A program made the translations under genes and the position numbers. 64,000 nucleotides of DNA from Nocardia brevicatena NBRC 12119. GTDB lineage: Bacteria; Actinomycetota; Actinomycetes; Mycobacteriales; Mycobacteriaceae. The notes beneath the pieces were generated by a model that made no database searches, was not told the DNA's origin, and worked only from the letters and a program-made list of their open reading frames with translations. Numbering within the stretch: position 1 is the stretch's first letter; each line of letters begins with the position of its first letter. The stretch is from contig NZ_BAFU01000033.1 of assembly GCF_000308495.1 (NCBI RefSeq), positions 1 to 64,000 of the forward strand. The letters are read 5' to 3'. Positions 55,480 through 63,791 of the stretch are shown piece after piece.

Positions 55480-58377
55480 GTGCAGGTGCTCGGACCATGG
55501 AGCGACGCGGCTTCGGTGGCGACCCTGGGCGGGGGGAAGAGCGGGGGACTATACGCGTTACAGACGGCGGGGCTCCGGGTACCGGAGTGGGCCGTGCTCG
55601 GGACCGATGTATTCACCGCGTTCGCCGCCGGCGTGCGGCCCGCCGTGCCCGACGGCGAACCGGGACGGGGCGACGATCGGGATACCTCCGTGGCGGGTGA
55701 GGCCGCCGAATGGGCCGCGGCGTATGCCCGGGCGGCGGATGTGGAGACGGCGCTGGCCACCGCCTCCCGGATACGGGCCGCCATTGCCGACACCGAGCTG
55801 CCGGAGCCGGTTCGGGCGGTGGTGATCGAGGCGTACGAGCGGGCCGGCGGCGGAGCGATCGCGGTGCGTTCGTCGGTGGTGGGGGAGGACGGCGCCGAAG
55901 ATTCGTATGCCGGGCTGTTCGACACGTTTCTCGATGTCAACGGGCCGGACGCCGTGTTACGGCGGGTGCGGGACTGCTGGGCCTCGGTGTTCTCCGAGCG
56001 GTCCGTGCGGTATGCGTTCACCCGCGGTCGGCGACCGGCCACGAAGATCGCGGTGGTGCTGCAACGGTTGGTGCCGGCGCGCGCGAGCGGGGTCGTTTTC
56101 ACCGCGAATCCGGTGACCGGGGCCGCGGACGAGTTGGTGATCAGCGCGGTGTACGGGCTGGGGGAGGGCCTGGTGTCGGGGGCGGTGGATGCCGATTCGG
56201 TGGTGGTGGACGCGGCCGGGGCCGTGGTGCGGACGGTGGTGGGGGACAAGGATGTCGCGTACCGCCCCGCGGGCGTTCAAGGTGCGGTGGCCGAGGAGGT
56301 CCCCGCCGAGCGGCGCGGGAAACCGGTGCTGACCGATGTCGAGATCAGCGAATTGGCCGAGCACGGGCGGACATTGGCCGCCGGGCTCGGGGGTCCGCAG
56401 GATATCGAATGGGCGCTCGACGACGACGGCTTCTGGTTTCTGCAGACCCGGCCGATCACCACGACCGCTCCCAGGGGACAGGAGAAATCCGCTCCGGCCG
56501 CGGATGTTTCGCCCGCACCCGGCGAACGAACCGGTGCCGCGGGAATCGGTTTCACCGGTCCGGTGGACGCCGTCGTCGACCCCGAAACAGCGAAGCGGGC
56601 AAGGATTGTCGGCGCCGGCGAAGACGTACCCGCCGGTGAGCCGCGGATCTGGGACAACTCCAATATCATCGAGAGCTTCAACGGCATCACTTCGCCGCTC
56701 ACCTTCACCACCGCCGCCGATATCTACGGCCGGGTGTACCGCGAGTACGCGGCCTCGCTGCGAGTGCCCGACGAACAACTCCGCCAGACCGACGACTGGG
56801 CCCCCTACCTGCTCGGATACTTCCACGGTCGGGTCTACTACAACCTATTGCACTGGTATCGCATGGTGGGTATCGCGCCCGGCTATCCGCTCAACCGCAG
56901 GGTGCTCGAGGTCGCGCTCGGGGTATCCGAGCCGCTGCCCGCCGAAATGGTGAAATCCCTGCGTCCCTTCACTTTCCGCGGCCCGCTCGAGCGGCTGCGG
57001 GCACGGATGCTCATCACCGCGACCTATATCCGGAGATTCTTCGAAATCGACGTTCTGATGCAGCGGTTCCTCACCGACTTCTACCGGGTCTACGACCGCT
57101 ACGACGCCTTCGAATACCGCGACGCCGCCCAGGCCTACGCGGTCTACCGCCGGGTGGACCGCGATCTGGTACGCCGCTGGGGCCCGCTCATGGTGCTCGA
57201 CGCCATCTTGCTGACCTGTACCGGCCTGATGTACCTGCTGACCCGACTGTTCCTGCCGAATGCCCCGGACTGGCTGTTGCTCGCGCTGGTGGGTCCGGGC
57301 TCCGATATCGAATCGGCCGAACCCGCCCGTGCCATGACCGCCCTGGCGCGGACCGCCCGCGCCGATCCCGCACTGGTCGAACTGCTGAACTCCACCGATC
57401 CCCGGGACAGCTACCGGGCGTTGCGCGAGGCGGGCCGTGCGGACTTCCTCACGGAGATCGACACCTATCTGGACTGTTACGGCTACCGCAGCCTGGACGA
57501 ACTGAAACTGGAGACACCGGATCTGCGGGAGGACCCGTCGGCGCTGTTCGTCATGCTGCGCAGTGCGCTGGGACGGGTCGGGGAAGCCGAACGTGACCTG
57601 GATGCCGCCGACCGGCGCGCCGACGCGGAGGCCTACCTGGACACCCACCTGCACGGTGTACGCCGCCGGCTCTACGACCGGCTCCGAGCCAAGACCATCC
57701 GCTGCGTGGCACACCGGGAACGGCTGCGGTTCTGCCGGGCCCGGGCGTTCGGCATGGTGAAGCGGATGATTCGGGTGATGGGTCGTGATCTGTTCGAGCG
57801 CGGAACAGTCGACGATTTCACCGATGTCTTCTACCTGACCGTGGAGGAACTGCGCGGTTGTTACGAGGGGGCGCCCACCGATCGGCTGCGCGCGCTCGTC
57901 GCCGCCCGTAAGGCGCAGCGGATTCGCGACGCCGGACTGGTCGCACCGGCCCGTTTCACCACGGTGGGGTCGGCGTTCGGGCCGACCGAACTGGTGACAC
58001 AGGGTTGGGTTCCGGTCGCCGATACCCCGGCCGCACCCGTCGGTACGGTACTCACCGGCACGCCGTCGGCCGTGGGAGTGGTGGAGGGGACGGCGGTCGT
58101 GGTGGATGAACCCCGCGATGTGGCGGGCGGGATTCTGGTCGCCTACCGCACCGATCCGGGCTGGGTGGCAGCGCTGCCCTCGGCGTCGGCGTTGGTGATC
58201 GAACGTGGCAGTCCGCTCGCCCATATCGCGATCGTCGCCCGCGAACTCGGGGTGCCGACCGTGGTGCAGGTTTCCGGGGGTGCGACGAGGCTGCGCACCG
58301 GAATGCGAATTCGGGTCGACGGCGGAGCCGGGACGGTTACCGTGCTGCCCGAGGAGGGCCGCGCTCGTGGAACCTGA
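55480..58377 (+). CDS. PEP-synthase / rifampicin-phosphotransferase-like enzyme
   Basis: 965 residues from GTG 55480 (GGAGG 5 nt upstream; ATG 55468 is possible). The N-terminal ~310 residues are a PPDK-type ATP-grasp domain (VATLGGGKSGGLYALQ, IAVRSSVVGEDGAEDSYAGLFDT, IEWALDDDGFWFLQTRPI). A long helical middle follows (~400-850). The C-terminal swivelling domain has the phospho-acceptor His915 in ERGSPLAHIAIVARELGVP. This is the layout of PEP synthase and antibiotic phosphotransferases, which move a beta-phosphate from ATP through phosphohistidine to an acceptor. The acceptor here is unknown; there is no C-terminal PEP/pyruvate TIM barrel. The stop overlaps the next gene by 11 nt, and a third, NDK-like gene follows. 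Confidence 0.82.
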   Translation: MQVLGPWSDAASVATLGGGKSGGLYALQTAGLRVPEWAVLGTDVFTAFAAGVRPAVPDGEPGRGDDRDTSVAGEAAEWAAAYARAADVETALATASRIRAAIADTELPEPVRAVVIEAYERAGGGAIAVRSSVVGEDGAEDSYAGLFDTFLDVNGPDAVLRRVRDCWASVFSERSVRYAFTRGRRPATKIAVVLQRLVPARASGVVFTANPVTGAADELVISAVYGLGEGLVSGAVDADSVVVDAAGAVVRTVVGDKDVAYRPAGVQGAVAEEVPAERRGKPVLTDVEISELAEHGRTLAAGLGGPQDIEWALDDDGFWFLQTRPITTTAPRGQEKSAPAADVSPAPGERTGAAGIGFTGPVDAVVDPETAKRARIVGAGEDVPAGEPRIWDNSNIIESFNGITSPLTFTTAADIYGRVYREYAASLRVPDEQLRQTDDWAPYLLGYFHGRVYYNLLHWYRMVGIAPGYPLNRRVLEVALGVSEPLPAEMVKSLRPFTFRGPLERLRARMLITATYIRRFFEIDVLMQRFLTDFYRVYDRYDAFEYRDAAQAYAVYRRVDRDLVRRWGPLMVLDAILLTCTGLMYLLTRLFLPNAPDWLLLALVGPGSDIESAEPARAMTALARTARADPALVELLNSTDPRDSYRALREAGRADFLTEIDTYLDCYGYRSLDELKLETPDLREDPSALFVMLRSALGRVGEAERDLDAADRRADAEAYLDTHLHGVRRRLYDRLRAKTIRCVAHRERLRFCRARAFGMVKRMIRVMGRDLFERGTVDDFTDVFYLTVEELRGCYEGAPTDRLRALVAARKAQRIRDAGLVAPARFTTVGSAFGPTELVTQGWVPVADTPAAPVGTVLTGTPSAVGVVEGTAVVVDEPRDVAGGILVAYRTDPGWVAALPSASALVIERGSPLAHIAIVARELGVPTVVQVSGGATRLRTGMRIRVDGGAGTVTVLPEEGRARGT

Positions 58378-58789
58378 CGAATACGTTGCGGTAGTGCGCA
58401 GTCGGCTGGTCGAACCGGCCGGCGATACCGGGGTGTACCTCGCCGACGAGGCCACCGGCCGGCCGGTCGACGGGCTGCTGCAGGCCGTGAAGTCGTGGGC
58501 CGCCGGATGCGGCGAAACCTACCTCGAAACCACATGGCTTCCGGTGGGACCGGTGGGGCTGCATCGGCGCGACACGGGTCCGATACGCCCGCTCCTTATT
58601 TCCGACGATGGCGGGTTTTCGACACCACGGTCGCCGATGTCCTGCTCGGTCGTCCGAGCTCGACCACCGGCAAGGACTATCTGCGGTTGTTGCCTGCTCG
58701 CTGTCCCGGATTCCGGGTATCTCGGTACCGCGTTGCCGTCGATCGAAGAGATGTTGGCCGAAGTGGTTGTGGAACGGGTGAAGTCATGA
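58367..58789 (+). CDS. Hypothetical protein in the phosphotransferase operon, with compensating frameshifts
   Basis: 140 codons from GTG 58367 (GAGGAGGG ~6 nt upstream), overlapping the upstream gene by 11 nt and the next by 4 nt (ATGA). Residues 1-80 (EPDEYVAVVRSRLVEPAGDT, VDGLLQAVKSWAAGCGETYL) and 121-140 (LPSIEEMLAEVVVERVKS) look native. Between ~58614 and ~58705 the coding-like frame is one base off, where VFDTTVADVLLGRPSSTTGK and DYLRLLPARC appear. One G missing near 58611-58615 and one extra T near 58700 would restore a continuous protein. No family was recognised. Its position between two phosphohistidine-type enzymes suggests a partner or substrate-binding role. Confidence 0.55.
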   Translation: MEPDEYVAVVRSRLVEPAGDTGVYLADEATGRPVDGLLQAVKSWAAGCGETYLETTWLPVGPVGLHRRDTGPIRPLLISDDGGFSTPRSPMSCSVVRARPPARTICGCCLLAVPDSGYLGTALPSIEEMLAEVVVERVKS

Positions 58790-59823
58790 GCGACAACGAA
58801 TCACGGCCGGGTCGCGGGGTCGGCGATTTCGGGGCCGATGTGCAGATGGCCGTGCCGCGCCGCGGCGAAGTGGCCGGAGCGGGGAAACCACCGGTTTCCA
58901 CCGACGCGGAGGCAATGCGTACGCTGCTGTCCCGGCTCACCCCGCAGCGGGCGAAGGTCGAGGCGTATCTGGGCGATACCTATGTGCTGGAGAGCGTGGA
59001 ACAGCTGAGCCGGTTGCGCGTGGACCCCGCGACCTTCGCCACCGGCCATTCGCTGCTGCTGCTCAAACCCGACGCCATCGTCGCGCGAGCCGTGGAACAA
59101 ACCTTGAAATGGTTGAGTGACAACGGTTACCGCGTCATCGATGCGGCGGCAGTCCCGGTCGACCGGCATCTGGTGCGTGCCCTGTGGTATTACGCCTGGA
59201 ATATCGCCTCCCCGGAGCGGCGCCGGCTGGCCGATCTGCTGGTCGATATCTCCGACGCCCTGGTGCTGGTGGTGACCGGACCCGACGGGGAACTGCCCAT
59301 CCCGGTCCGGCTGGCCGCCGCCAAGTGCACCACCGACCCGCGGCAGCGCAAACCGGGCGGACTGCGTTGTCTGTTGGGCCGGCACAACTATCTGCTGAAC
59401 CTCGTACACACCCCCGACGATCCCGCCGATGTGCTGCGCGAACTGGCGGTCTATTTCCCCGAGGCCCGGCGCGCGCAGGTCGTGGTGCGCTCCTACACCG
59501 GCGCGGACGGCCGCGAAGCCGCCCGAGCGGCGGCCGACCGGTTCTACGCGCGGACCCCGGCCCGTTCGTTCGACCGCTCGGCCGCGCTGGACCGCGTGCT
59601 TCGTGCCTTCGAACGTGACGGTGCGCCGATACCGCGGGATTTCGATCCCGGGTCCGATACCGCCTGTGCGGCCCTGCTGGCACAGGCCTGGGCCGAGGAG
59701 CGGGAGTTGGATCCGTGGTCGGTGATCGTGCTCGGCTCGTGCGTACTGCCCATGCGGGTCGGTACACAGGCGCAGACACTGCGCCCGGTCACCGCGTCCG
59801 ACTGGTTGGAGGGCCGGAAATAA
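58786..59823 (+). CDS. Nucleoside-diphosphate-kinase-like protein
   Basis: 345 residues, coupled to the upstream gene by ATGA. Residues ~86-225 have an NDK-like pattern: GHSLLLLKPDAIVARAVEQT with K94, matching the NDK LIKPD block, and NLVHTPDDP with His208 in the position of the NDK active-site histidine (NLVHGSDS in ndk of this genome). The canonical RGD-type loop is altered to GGLRCLLGRH. Extra helical regions flank both sides (~40-80 and ~240-345), so it is much longer than NDK. Activity may be lost, changed in acceptor, or regulatory. Operon partner of the PEP-synthase-like enzyme. Confidence 0.7.
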   Translation: MSDNESRPGRGVGDFGADVQMAVPRRGEVAGAGKPPVSTDAEAMRTLLSRLTPQRAKVEAYLGDTYVLESVEQLSRLRVDPATFATGHSLLLLKPDAIVARAVEQTLKWLSDNGYRVIDAAAVPVDRHLVRALWYYAWNIASPERRRLADLLVDISDALVLVVTGPDGELPIPVRLAAAKCTTDPRQRKPGGLRCLLGRHNYLLNLVHTPDDPADVLRELAVYFPEARRAQVVVRSYTGADGREAARAAADRFYARTPARSFDRSAALDRVLRAFERDGAPIPRDFDPGSDTACAALLAQAWAEERELDPWSVIVLGSCVLPMRVGTQAQTLRPVTASDWLEGRK

Positions 59824-59887
59824 AACCGGCGACGCTCGGTGTCGGGGCGGGTATCTCGTATCGGCTCTTATTCCCCTCGCGGGCGCG

Positions 59888-59998
59888 GTGCGGTTCTTCC
59901 GCTCCGACCGCTCCGACCATCCGCTGTTGCCGGCGGTGGGGTTCATCCTCGTCCTGTATGCGGCGCTGATCGCGCAGTCGGCCGTTTCGCCGCGGTAG
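59888..59998 (+). CDS. Possible small membrane peptide
   Basis: A 36-codon frame from GTG 59888 encodes RFFRSDRSDHPLLPAVGF followed by ILVLYAALIAQSAVSPR, one hydrophobic helix. Codon bias is coding-like and continues upstream (LVSALIPLAGA) without a start. It may be real, or the tail of a lost gene. Low confidence. Confidence 0.25.
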   Translation: MRFFRSDRSDHPLLPAVGFILVLYAALIAQSAVSPR

Positions 59999-60096
59999 CG
60001 CGTTCACCACACCCCGATCGGCCGCCGACGGGAGGCTCGTGGGCGGGCCGGTTCCCTTGTGGCCCATGCGGTGTTCCCCAGGGAGACGGTGGGCGG

Positions 60097-60102
60097 TATC
60101 GT
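60097..60102 (+). promoter_or_regulatory. -10 element of leaderless hemC
   Basis: TATCGT ends exactly 6 nt before ATG 60109, with no Shine-Dalgarno between. Confidence 0.5.
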
Positions 60103-60108
60103 CCCGGT

Positions 60109-61035
60109 ATGCCCGAGCGCATCATCCGGATCGCCACCCGGTCCAGTCCCATGGCCGTTGCCCAGGCGGAGCAGGTGGCGGAGGGCCTCGCGGTGTTCGG
60201 GGTGGAATCCGAACTGGTGAAGGTCACCTCGGCCGGTGACCGCTGGATGGGTGATCTGTCGAAGCTCGGCGGCAAAGGCGCGTTCGTCAAGGAGATCGAT
60301 GACGCGCTGCTGCACGGTGAAGCAGACCTGGCCGTGCACTGCCTCAAGGACATTCCCGGAGACATCCCCATCCCGCCGGGTCTGGCGTTCGCCGGGTTCC
60401 TCCCGCGCGAGGAGGTGCGCGACGCGATCATCACCCGCGACGGCCGTCCGTTGGCCGAGCTACCCGAGACAGCGGTGATCGGCACCAGCTCGGTCCGCCG
60501 CGCCGCCCAATTGCGCCTGCGCTATCCGCGTCTGATGGTGAAACCGCTGCGCGGAAACATCAATACCCGCCTCACCCGGCTGGAGGAGGGCCATTACGAC
60601 GCCCTCATCGCGGCGGTGGCGGGTCTGTACCGGGTGGGCAAGCCGGACCGTATCGCCGAGATACTGCCCGTGGAGGTCATGTGCCCGCCCATCGGCGCCG
60701 GCGTTATCGCCCTCGTCTGCCGTGACGACGACACCGAACTGCTCGAGCAGGCCGGCCGGCTCGACGACCCGGATACCCGCCGCCGGGCCGACGCCGAACG
60801 TGCCATGCTGCACGCCCTGCAGGGTCACTGCAATTCGCCCATCGCCGGCGTCTGCACCGTCGAGGCGACGGGCCGTCTTTCGTTGCGCGGCAAGGTGTTC
60901 GACCTCGACGGTACCCAATGGCTGGATTCGCATCACTGGGGTGTGCCGGAGGATCCGCAGGCCCTGGGTTTCTTCGTCGGTTCGGATCTGCTTCGCCAGG
61001 GTGCGCGCGCACTCATCGATTCCATTCCGCACTGA
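60109..61035 (+). CDS. hemC: Hydroxymethylbilane synthase (porphobilinogen deaminase), divergent form
   Basis: 308 residues. The dipyrromethane-cofactor cysteine is C241 (LQGHCNSPIAG). SSVRRAAQLRLRYP and LRGNINTRL are the substrate-binding arginine blocks, and AVHCLKDIPGDIPIPPG is the KD loop. It polymerises four porphobilinogens to the linear tetrapyrrole. The sequence (for example GDRWMGDLSKLGGKGAFVKEIDDALL, cited as GGKGAFVKEID) differs from the mycobacterial housekeeping HemC, and no hemA, hemD or hemB lies next to it. It may be a second copy with a special role, or the only one; the window cannot tell. Leaderless start inferred. Confidence 0.88.
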   Translation: MPERIIRIATRSSPMAVAQAEQVAEGLAVFGVESELVKVTSAGDRWMGDLSKLGGKGAFVKEIDDALLHGEADLAVHCLKDIPGDIPIPPGLAFAGFLPREEVRDAIITRDGRPLAELPETAVIGTSSVRRAAQLRLRYPRLMVKPLRGNINTRLTRLEEGHYDALIAAVAGLYRVGKPDRIAEILPVEVMCPPIGAGVIALVCRDDDTELLEQAGRLDDPDTRRRADAERAMLHALQGHCNSPIAGVCTVEATGRLSLRGKVFDLDGTQWLDSHHWGVPEDPQALGFFVGSDLLRQGARALIDSIPH

Positions 61036-61455
61036 TCCCATCTTTCGGGCGGTGTCGCGTACCGGGGCGGGCCGTCCGTCGTGACCTGTCGACGGGGCGG
61101 GTTCTCGTTGCGGTGCCCAGCGGATCTCCGCCGGTTCGTCCCATGATTCCTTGTGAAACCCGTTGCGCGGCAATGTTTAACTTCTTCACGGTGGCGTAAT
61201 TGAGACAGCCTCGGCCTCTTGGATCGAGAGGTGAGATATATAACCGCTGGTGTTTCACTATTATCTCGGTGAACGGCCGGCGGATGTCGGCTCGGCTCCG
61301 GTTCACCCGCCGCCGTAGCGGTAGCGACGCTGTAAAACGAGCGTTATGCTCGGCCGCATACCCGGAACCGGCTGGTCGAGTTGGTTTTTCGCGGGCTTCG
61401 AAGATCAACCCGTGGTGGGGCGCCGTCACGAAATACACGCAGGGGAGTTGGGCCC
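61036..61455 (+). promoter_or_regulatory. hemC-conservon intergenic region with AT-rich promoter-like island
   Basis: 420 bp without a supportable gene. A locally AT-rich stretch (61170-61265) contains TATATA (61237-61242) and TATTAT (61259-61264), both good -10 candidates, ~195 nt before cvnA. No -35 at standard spacing was found. Confidence 0.35.
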
Positions 61456-62997
61456 GTGGCCGAATCGTCACTTTCGCCGGCCATCCGTAAAGCCGTGGAT
61501 CGCGCCCCGGTCATGTGGCAGGGGCCGCTGCCGGCGCTCGGGATATGTGTGTTGGTGAGCGCGGGACCCATTGCGGCCGCGGTTATTTCGGTACCCGACT
61601 CGGTCCGGGTGCTCACCGCGGTCTGGGTGATCGTCGCCGCCGTGCTCGTCTGCGCCGCGGTGACCGTGTCGGTGTACTTCCGCGGAATGGCGCGGGCCGC
61701 CGAAGACGAAGTGGCGGCGGCGAACGCCAGAGCCGCCGACGCCGAGGCCCGGGCCGCCGTCACCGTCGAATCCGCGGCCGGTCGGCAGGCCGACGCGGTG
61801 GTGAGCGAACGCCGGCGCGCGGCGGCGACCGCGGCGATGGCGAACGCGGCCGGTCGCATGCAGGCCATGACGACCAGCATGCTCGCGACGCTACAAGACC
61901 TCGAACACCGGTACTCCGAACACGAAGTACTCGCCGACCTGTTGAAACTGGACCACGACACGGCGCGGGCGGGACGGCTCGCCGACAGTATCGCCATTCT
62001 CAGCGGCGCCCGCACCGGACGGCGCTGGGCCAAGCCGATCGAAATGGAACGGGTCCTGCGCGCCGCCATGGGACGGGTGAGCGGATACCAGCGGGTGCGG
62101 TTGCGGGCCGTCGCCGATATCGCGGTGGTCGGACACGCCGCCGAAGGCGTGATCCACGCCCTGGCCGAACTCGTCGACAACGCCTGCCAATTCTCTCCGC
62201 CCACCACCGAAGTCCACGTCTACGCCGCCGAGGTACCGGCCGGCGTGGTGGTCACCATCGAGGACAGCGGGCTGGTGATGAGCGAAACGGCGCTGCGCCG
62301 CGCACAGGAGGCGGTATCCGGGAAAACCGATTCGGCCGCTGATGTGGTGCAGGACCTCTCCTCGCTCAACGGCACCCGGTTCGGCCTCGCCGTGGTGGGA
62401 CGGCTGGCCCGCAAACACGGGCTCACCGTCAACTACCGGCCCTCGGCACTCGGCGGAACGGCCGCCGTGGTGGTCGTTCCGCGCGAACTCACCACCCGGC
62501 CGGAGAACCGGACCCAGGCCGTTCGACCGCATCCGCAACCGCAGACCTTCGCCCTGCCGGCATCGCCTGAATCGTCCGACCCGGCGACCGCGGCATCCGA
62601 TCCGGTGACCGAGAAGTATCGGCCGGTGAGCGAGGTGCACCCGGTCGGCCGGACTCGCGAGGCGCACGGTTTCTCGTCCACCCCGACGCTGGAGCCGGCC
62701 CGCCTCGCCTCCGAGTCCTCTCCGCAGCCCAGGTCCGGTATGACCCCCGTGGGGCCGCGGGTTTCCGCCTCCGCCGGGCCCACCGAGTCCGTGCTCCCGC
62801 AACGCCGCCGCGGCCACACCCTCGCCGCCGCGCATCCAGAGGGCCTACCCGACCCCACCCGCACCGGTGCCACCGTGCCGGTCCGCCGGTCGTCACCCTC
62901 GGCGTTGGGGGCATTTCAACGTGCAGTAACCGGTCGCGGCAACGAGGCCGCGGTGCCGTCCCCCCGTCCCCCGTTCGACGCTCGGGAGAGCCAATGA
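61456..62997 (+). CDS. cvnA: Conservon protein CvnA, sensor histidine-kinase-like
   Basis: 513 residues from GTG 61456 (AGGGGAG 8 nt upstream). Two hydrophobic helices (~20-70) precede a long Ala-rich coiled-coil linker. A DHp-like segment (ALQDLEHRYSEHEVLADLLK) and a HATPase domain follow, with the N-box ALAELVDNACQFSPP and the G-box GLAVVGRLARKHG. The C-terminal ~150 residues are Pro/Ser-rich. Conservon CvnA proteins are membrane anchors that act with CvnB-D as a G-protein-like complex in streptomycetes. It overlaps cvnB by ATGA. Confidence 0.88.
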   Translation: MAESSLSPAIRKAVDRAPVMWQGPLPALGICVLVSAGPIAAAVISVPDSVRVLTAVWVIVAAVLVCAAVTVSVYFRGMARAAEDEVAAANARAADAEARAAVTVESAAGRQADAVVSERRRAAATAAMANAAGRMQAMTTSMLATLQDLEHRYSEHEVLADLLKLDHDTARAGRLADSIAILSGARTGRRWAKPIEMERVLRAAMGRVSGYQRVRLRAVADIAVVGHAAEGVIHALAELVDNACQFSPPTTEVHVYAAEVPAGVVVTIEDSGLVMSETALRRAQEAVSGKTDSAADVVQDLSSLNGTRFGLAVVGRLARKHGLTVNYRPSALGGTAAVVVVPRELTTRPENRTQAVRPHPQPQTFALPASPESSDPATAASDPVTEKYRPVSEVHPVGRTREAHGFSSTPTLEPARLASESSPQPRSGMTPVGPRVSASAGPTESVLPQRRRGHTLAAAHPEGLPDPTRTGATVPVRRSSPSALGAFQRAVTGRGNEAAVPSPRPPFDARESQ

Positions 62998-63410
62998 CGA
63001 CTTCGGATCCATACCAGCTGGATTGGCTGCTACAGCGTCTGCTGGACACCACCCCGCATACCCGGCATGCGCTGCTGGTCGCCTCCGACGGAATCCGAAT
63101 CTGTCATACCTCCGGCCTGGCGGTGGAGCAGGCAGACCGGCTCTCCGCCATCGCCGCCGGCATCCAGGCCCTGGCCGCCGGCGCCTCGGCCGATTTCGGT
63201 GCCGGACGCGGCGGGGTGCGGCAGTCGATGACCGAATTCGACGGCGGGATCCTGTTCGTGGTCGGCACCGGTCTGGGCGCTCAGATCGCGGTCCTGTCCG
63301 ACGAGGATGCCGACGCCGGGCTGGTGGGGGCGCAGCTGGCCGCGCTGGTCGAACAGGTGGGAGAACATCTGGCCGTTCCGCCGCGACTGGGCCGAGCGGG
63401 CGCGCTATGA
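62994..63410 (+). CDS. cvnB: Conservon protein CvnB, roadblock/LC7 domain
   Basis: 138 residues. LDWLLQRLLDTTPHTRHALLVASDGI, then AIAAGIQALAAGASADFGAG and VEQVGEHLAVPPRLG, is the roadblock/LC7 fold (cited in parts) found in CvnB and MglB-like regulators, which act on the small GTPase CvnD. ATG 62994 overlaps the cvnA stop. Its own stop overlaps the ATG proposed for cvnC. Typical length for the family. Confidence 0.9.
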   Translation: MTTSDPYQLDWLLQRLLDTTPHTRHALLVASDGIRICHTSGLAVEQADRLSAIAAGIQALAAGASADFGAGRGGVRQSMTEFDGGILFVVGTGLGAQIAVLSDEDADAGLVGAQLAALVEQVGEHLAVPPRLGRAGAL

Positions 63411-63791
63411 CCGGGCACGGCCGCGTGAACCGGACCCGGCCGCGATGATGTCCCCGACCGTTTCTACACGCTCACCGGCGGCCGTGCCCGCCCCGATACC
63501 GATGCCTTCGACATCGTGACGCTGGTGGTGAGCGAATGCGATCCCACGCCCGGAATGGTGTCCGAACACGCGGCGATTCTGAGTATGTGCCGGGCCCCCA
63601 CCGCGGTCGTGGAGATCGCGGCCGAACTGCGTCTGCCCGTCGGTATCGCCATGGTGCTGCTGTCGGATCTCCTGCACGCGGGCAGGATCACCGTTCGTCA
63701 TCCCACCCCCATCGTCCCCGACGAGTACGGGTATGCCGTGCCCGACCGGGACACCCTCGAGAAGGTGCTCGTTGGACTACGTAGCCTATGA
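63407..63791 (+). CDS. cvnC: Conservon protein CvnC (DUF742), frame broken near 5' end
   Basis: ATG 63407 overlaps the cvnB stop as ATGA, the usual coupling, but its frame ends at 63448 after 13 codons (MTGHGRVNRTRPR). The conserved DUF742 body lies in a frame one base away, DRFYTLTGGRARPDTDAFD and VTLVVSECDPTPGMVSEHAA, running through PVGIAMVLLSDLLHAGRI to TGA 63789-63791. Skipping one base around 63425-63443 would give a full ~125-residue CvnC. An internal GTG at 63516 would lose the TGGR block. A real mutation and a sequencing error are both possible. In conservons it is the third member, probably a helical adaptor. Confidence 0.7.

Noticed and set aside
61175-61200. Phe-rich mini-frame (MFNFFTVA) suggesting an attenuator
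   Set aside because: No ribosome-binding site, no exclusive hairpins after it, and no phenylalanine gene downstream.
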